Source of the DNA: Roseivirga thermotolerans
GTDB lineage: Bacteria; Bacteroidota; Bacteroidia; Cytophagales; Cyclobacteriaceae
Direction of reading: 5' to 3'
Assembly: GCF_014653175.1 (NCBI RefSeq)
Contig: NZ_BNAG01000004.1
Span: 642,909-706,908, forward strand
Length of the DNA: 64,000 bases
In this document: one piece after another, positions 61,766-64,000 of the stretch
Layout of the letters: each line of letters opens with the position of its first letter
How positions within the stretch are numbered: position 1 is the stretch's first letter
Position numbers and translations under genes: made by a program
The notes under the pieces: generated by a model
The model's input: the letters and a program-made list of their open reading frames with translations, nothing else
What the model was told of the DNA's origin: nothing
The model's database searches: none

Positions 61766-62953
61766 ATGAGATATTTACCGATTCTATTAATCCTCTTATT
61801 TTCCTGCAGAGAAAATGATAAAAGAGCAACAGTTCTTTATGAACCTAACTCTGTTAAAAATGTTAAACCAGAAATCGTTGATACAATCTCTTTTGAGGAA
61901 AATTATACTTATATCAATGCTGTTATAGGCATATCTGACATTAACAATAACCTTCAAGGGTTTTGGGCTCACGATGGCAAAGGTTTGTCAATATTTAAAT
62001 ATGATAAGGAAGGAAAAATTCTGAACAAAATTTCACTACCAACAATTAACGAACCGTATGGCTTAAATAGAATAACAGATTTTAAAATTATAAATGAGGA
62101 TTCCATCTTCGTCTATGATGGAGAGTTCTCCAGACTTAACTTGGTTAATTCACAGTCTGAAATTATTAACAGTTGGAAAATTCATCAGTATGTGGAAGAA
62201 ATTTCACCCGAATTTTCTAATGAAATAGTGGATTTATATTTAAATAAAACGAATGAGCTGATTTTAGAATTAAGCGGATATAGCAATATATATTATACTT
62301 CTGACCCTAACTTCTTTGAAAAAAATACACTTCTCTATCAAATCAATTTAACCACCGGAAAGGTGAAAAGTGGCATAAAATATCCGCAGAATAGTCCTTA
62401 CAAAAACTACCTTTTCTGGAGTGGTATAATACCATACATTAGAAAAATTGACTCGACCTATCTTACAATTTTTGCACATGACGAACACCTATATTTCCAT
62501 GGCCAAAACCTTGAATTAATTTCTAAGTATTCAACACTACCTACTAATTTTCCACGGGGTCGTGGAAATGAATGGGGCACTAAACAGAAAATGAATTATG
62601 CTAGAATAAATCGAAAATTGAATGGTTATAATTTTAAAATAAAAGAACCTTTTGAAACGAAAAATGGAAAACTTTTAGGTAGAGTCTATTCTGCACCTTT
62701 AGGTGACAACCCCAGTATTCCAGACGACATGCAAAGCTTCATGAAAGATAATTTTAAATCTAAATATTACTTACAAATATTTAATCTCAATAATAATATT
62801 CAAAAAATATACAATGATATTGAGATAGGCTACTTAAACCTGGGTAACCTGATTTTTATCGATAAAAATGAATTCTACTATTTCCTTGAAAACAATCCGA
62901 ACAGAGAGAGCTATCGAATATTTAAGGTACAACTTAAAGAAATAACCACTTGA
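61766..62953 (+). CDS. Beta-propeller-like lipoprotein of unknown function
   Basis: The protein has 395 residues with a lipoprotein signal (ILLILLFSCREND, lipobox FSC). The rest is rich in Asn, Lys, Ile and Tyr and reads like a DUF4221/six-bladed propeller: GFWAHDGKGLSIFKYDKEGKIL, SIFVYDGEFSRLNLVN and TYLTIFAHDEHLYFHG. Codon use is far more AT-rich than in the first 60 kb, which suggests recent acquisition or a species-specific cassette. It is followed 72 bp later by a small secreted Cys-containing peptide and then a related propeller lipoprotein, so the three may act together. Substrate unknown. Confidence 0.75.
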   Translation: MRYLPILLILLFSCRENDKRATVLYEPNSVKNVKPEIVDTISFEENYTYINAVIGISDINNNLQGFWAHDGKGLSIFKYDKEGKILNKISLPTINEPYGLNRITDFKIINEDSIFVYDGEFSRLNLVNSQSEIINSWKIHQYVEEISPEFSNEIVDLYLNKTNELILELSGYSNIYYTSDPNFFEKNTLLYQINLTTGKVKSGIKYPQNSPYKNYLFWSGIIPYIRKIDSTYLTIFAHDEHLYFHGQNLELISKYSTLPTNFPRGRGNEWGTKQKMNYARINRKLNGYNFKIKEPFETKNGKLLGRVYSAPLGDNPSIPDDMQSFMKDNFKSKYYLQIFNLNNNIQKIYNDIEIGYLNLGNLIFIDKNEFYYFLENNPNRESYRIFKVQLKEITT

Positions 62954-63025
62954 GGTTGTATTAGGCTCTCCCTCCCCCTTTTAAATAGTTTCTAGTTTAG
63001 ATAATTTGAAACTATTTTTAGCCTA

Positions 63026-63307
63026 ATGAAAAGCACCACACTATTACTCAGTCTTTCTTTGTTTATACTATGGCTATCAAATTCGAATTTGTTTGCTCAA
63101 TCTTCAAATCCAGAACCATGGTTGGCATCAAGCGAATATTCACTAGTTTGGGCATATACTAGTTTAGATTCAATAGAGAGACATGGGTGCTGTGTAGAAT
63201 CATCCGAAGACAACGCATGTAATTTAACAGTGCAGACTGATCAAAGTCTTTGTAAAGCAGGAAGAACAATAGGTTTTATGAAAATTTGGGATATAGAAAC
63301 CAAATAA
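63026..63307 (+). CDS. Small secreted four-cysteine peptide
   Basis: The protein has 93 residues with a strong signal peptide (MKSTTLLLSLSLFILWLS, cleavage near LFAQ-SS). The mature chain of about 68 residues has four Cys (GCC at 54-56 in full-length numbering, NAC and SLC) that could form two disulfides, and a Trp/Tyr-rich N-terminus (EPWLASSEYSLVWAYTS). It sits between two propeller lipoproteins. That is similar to the way small exported peptides of Bacteroidota (NVEALA-type) sit beside propeller lipoproteins, although the NVEALA motif is absent here. Role unknown; a signalling peptide or bacteriocin is possible. Confidence 0.7.
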   Translation: MKSTTLLLSLSLFILWLSNSNLFAQSSNPEPWLASSEYSLVWAYTSLDSIERHGCCVESSEDNACNLTVQTDQSLCKAGRTIGFMKIWDIETK

Positions 63308-63318
63308 TCTGAGTAACT

Positions 63319-63346
63319 GGGTTCCATAAATGAAACCCATTCTTTT
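63319..63346 (+). terminator. Terminator after the small secreted peptide gene
   Basis: GGGTT and CAT pair with ATG and AACCC through one mismatch (63319-63338), a 2-nt loop, and TTCTTTT follows. An in-frame ATG at 63330 falls in this hairpin, which argues for the next gene starting at 63360. Confidence 0.55.
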
Positions 63347-63359
63347 CAATTTATTTATT

Positions 63360-64000
63360 ATGAGAAATACTTTATTTATCTGTTTAATTATTCTATCCAT
63401 TGGCTGTAGCGATAAAAATTCGATTAACACTAATCAAATTTTTGCCATCGAAATAGATGAGAGTAATATTAACCAAGAGTTAGACATCTCGAATATATTT
63501 GATTCACTGAGGGTTACTCCACTTGATTATAAGACAGGGTTTATTGGTAAAATTGAAGGCATCGAATTCTTTAACAATAACTACTTTATTCACGATAGCT
63601 CTGTTGATCAAATATTAATCTTTGATCTTGAAGGCAATTATCAAAATAAAATCTATGCGCAAGGTCCTGGACCAGAAGAATATGGAACTATAAACTTCTT
63701 TGATATAGATAAGTCAAATAACCAAATTGTGATTTTTGATATCTCTATGGGAGCGTTATCTTATTTTGATTTTACAGGTAAATTTTTAGAAAAAAAACAT
63801 TTAAAGGCGATTTGCAGAGATTTTTCAATAACAAAGTCTGGAAATATTATATGCTACTCACCAGATGAAATCTTCGAAAATAACGATAAGATATATCAAC
63901 CAGGTATATTCTTGATTTCGAAAAATGGAAAAATCATTGACTATCAAGAACTAGGAAATACAGGTTTCATACCTATGCTCCCTGGAAAAAGTCTCATAGA
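63360..64000 (+). CDS. Six-bladed beta-propeller lipoprotein, N-terminal part
   Basis: The reading frame is open to the window edge (213 codons seen). It starts MRNTLFICLIILSIGCSDKN, a lipoprotein signal with lipobox IGC. The next block is a Bacteroidota propeller with KIEGIEFFNNNYFIHDSS, IFDLEGNYQNKIYAQG and the GPGPEEY turn that is typical of 6-bladed (BF3164-like) lipoproteins. It is AT-rich like the previous two genes and probably forms one unit with them. The start at 63360 is preferred over 63330 because the latter lies in the terminator hairpin. The C-terminal half is outside the window. Confidence 0.8.
   Translation, partial: MRNTLFICLIILSIGCSDKNSINTNQIFAIEIDESNINQELDISNIFDSLRVTPLDYKTGFIGKIEGIEFFNNNYFIHDSSVDQILIFDLEGNYQNKIYAQGPGPEEYGTINFFDIDKSNNQIVIFDISMGALSYFDFTGKFLEKKHLKAICRDFSITKSGNIICYSPDEIFENNDKIYQPGIFLISKNGKIIDYQELGNTGFIPMLPGKSLI

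Noticed and set aside
63330..63359. Alternative start for the last propeller lipoprotein
   Set aside because: The ATG lies within a terminator-like hairpin; the start at 63360 gives a proper lipoprotein signal.

Overview
The window is one contiguous piece of a Bacteroidota chromosome, most likely a marine member of the Cytophagales. The evidence is: several genes preceded by the Bacteroidota -7 promoter element TAnnTTTG, and almost no Shine-Dalgarno sequences; a small ribosomal protein bTHX gene; a methionine synthase split into two genes; a GlsA/GlsB-like pair for glycine lipids; SPOR, DUF2911 and DUF885 proteins, six-bladed-propeller lipoproteins, and a PadR regulator paired with a prefix-domain ABC permease. 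I saw no tRNA, rRNA, insertion sequence, phage gene or CRISPR array.

Layout. 0-7 kb (minus strand) is an envelope block: holA, a large periplasmic TPR protein, a TonB-receptor-like beta-barrel, an inner-membrane SPOR protein and the first codons of a probable ExbB/TolQ gene. 7-16 kb holds a TPR protein, a secreted protein of unknown function, a three-gene operon (ChaN/TIKI-like lipoprotein-type hydrolase fold, PadR regulator, FtsX/MacB-type permease) with a tandem palindromic operator, a hydroxyacid reductase with a 3-methyladenine glycosylase, and two DUF2911 genes. 15.8-24 kb holds bTHX and a DEAD-box helicase, a BNR-propeller protein paired with a MoaD/ThiS-like carrier, a cupin, the glycine-lipid acyltransferase pair, an exported DinB-fold protein and lpxB. 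23.6-38 kb is mostly metabolic housekeeping: M16 protease, Gfo/Idh/MocA oxidoreductase, prohibitin, citrate synthase, a GNAT-nitrilase fusion, pyrophosphatase, a class V aminotransferase, dienelactone hydrolase and a DUF885 peptidase.

38-43 kb (minus) is a methionine operon: a SAM-I riboswitch, then metH N-terminal half, metH C-terminal half and metF. 43-45 kb is a three-gene surface lipoprotein/outer-membrane operon. 46-50 kb (minus) is a sulfur-transfer cluster joining molybdopterin synthase (moaD, moaE), a MoeB-rhodanese activating enzyme and a MocA-like nucleotidyltransferase to SufS and SufU. 50-58 kb carries gyrB, a CoA-binding protein, a thioredoxin-fold protein, a FAD oxidoreductase, and tryptophan 2,3-dioxygenase divergent from glutaryl-CoA dehydrogenase. 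58-61.4 kb is a lone RND efflux pump. From about 61.4 kb the base composition turns clearly AT-rich, and the window ends in a set of exported proteins: two beta-propeller-like lipoproteins flanking a small four-cysteine secreted peptide.

Candidates for something new are the MoaD-like/BNR pair (17.9-19.3 kb), the TIKI-PadR-permease operon with its duplicated operator (8.4-12.7 kb), the AT-rich secreted-peptide/propeller locus (61.7-64 kb), and a perfect 16-bp palindrome just upstream of the SAM riboswitch.
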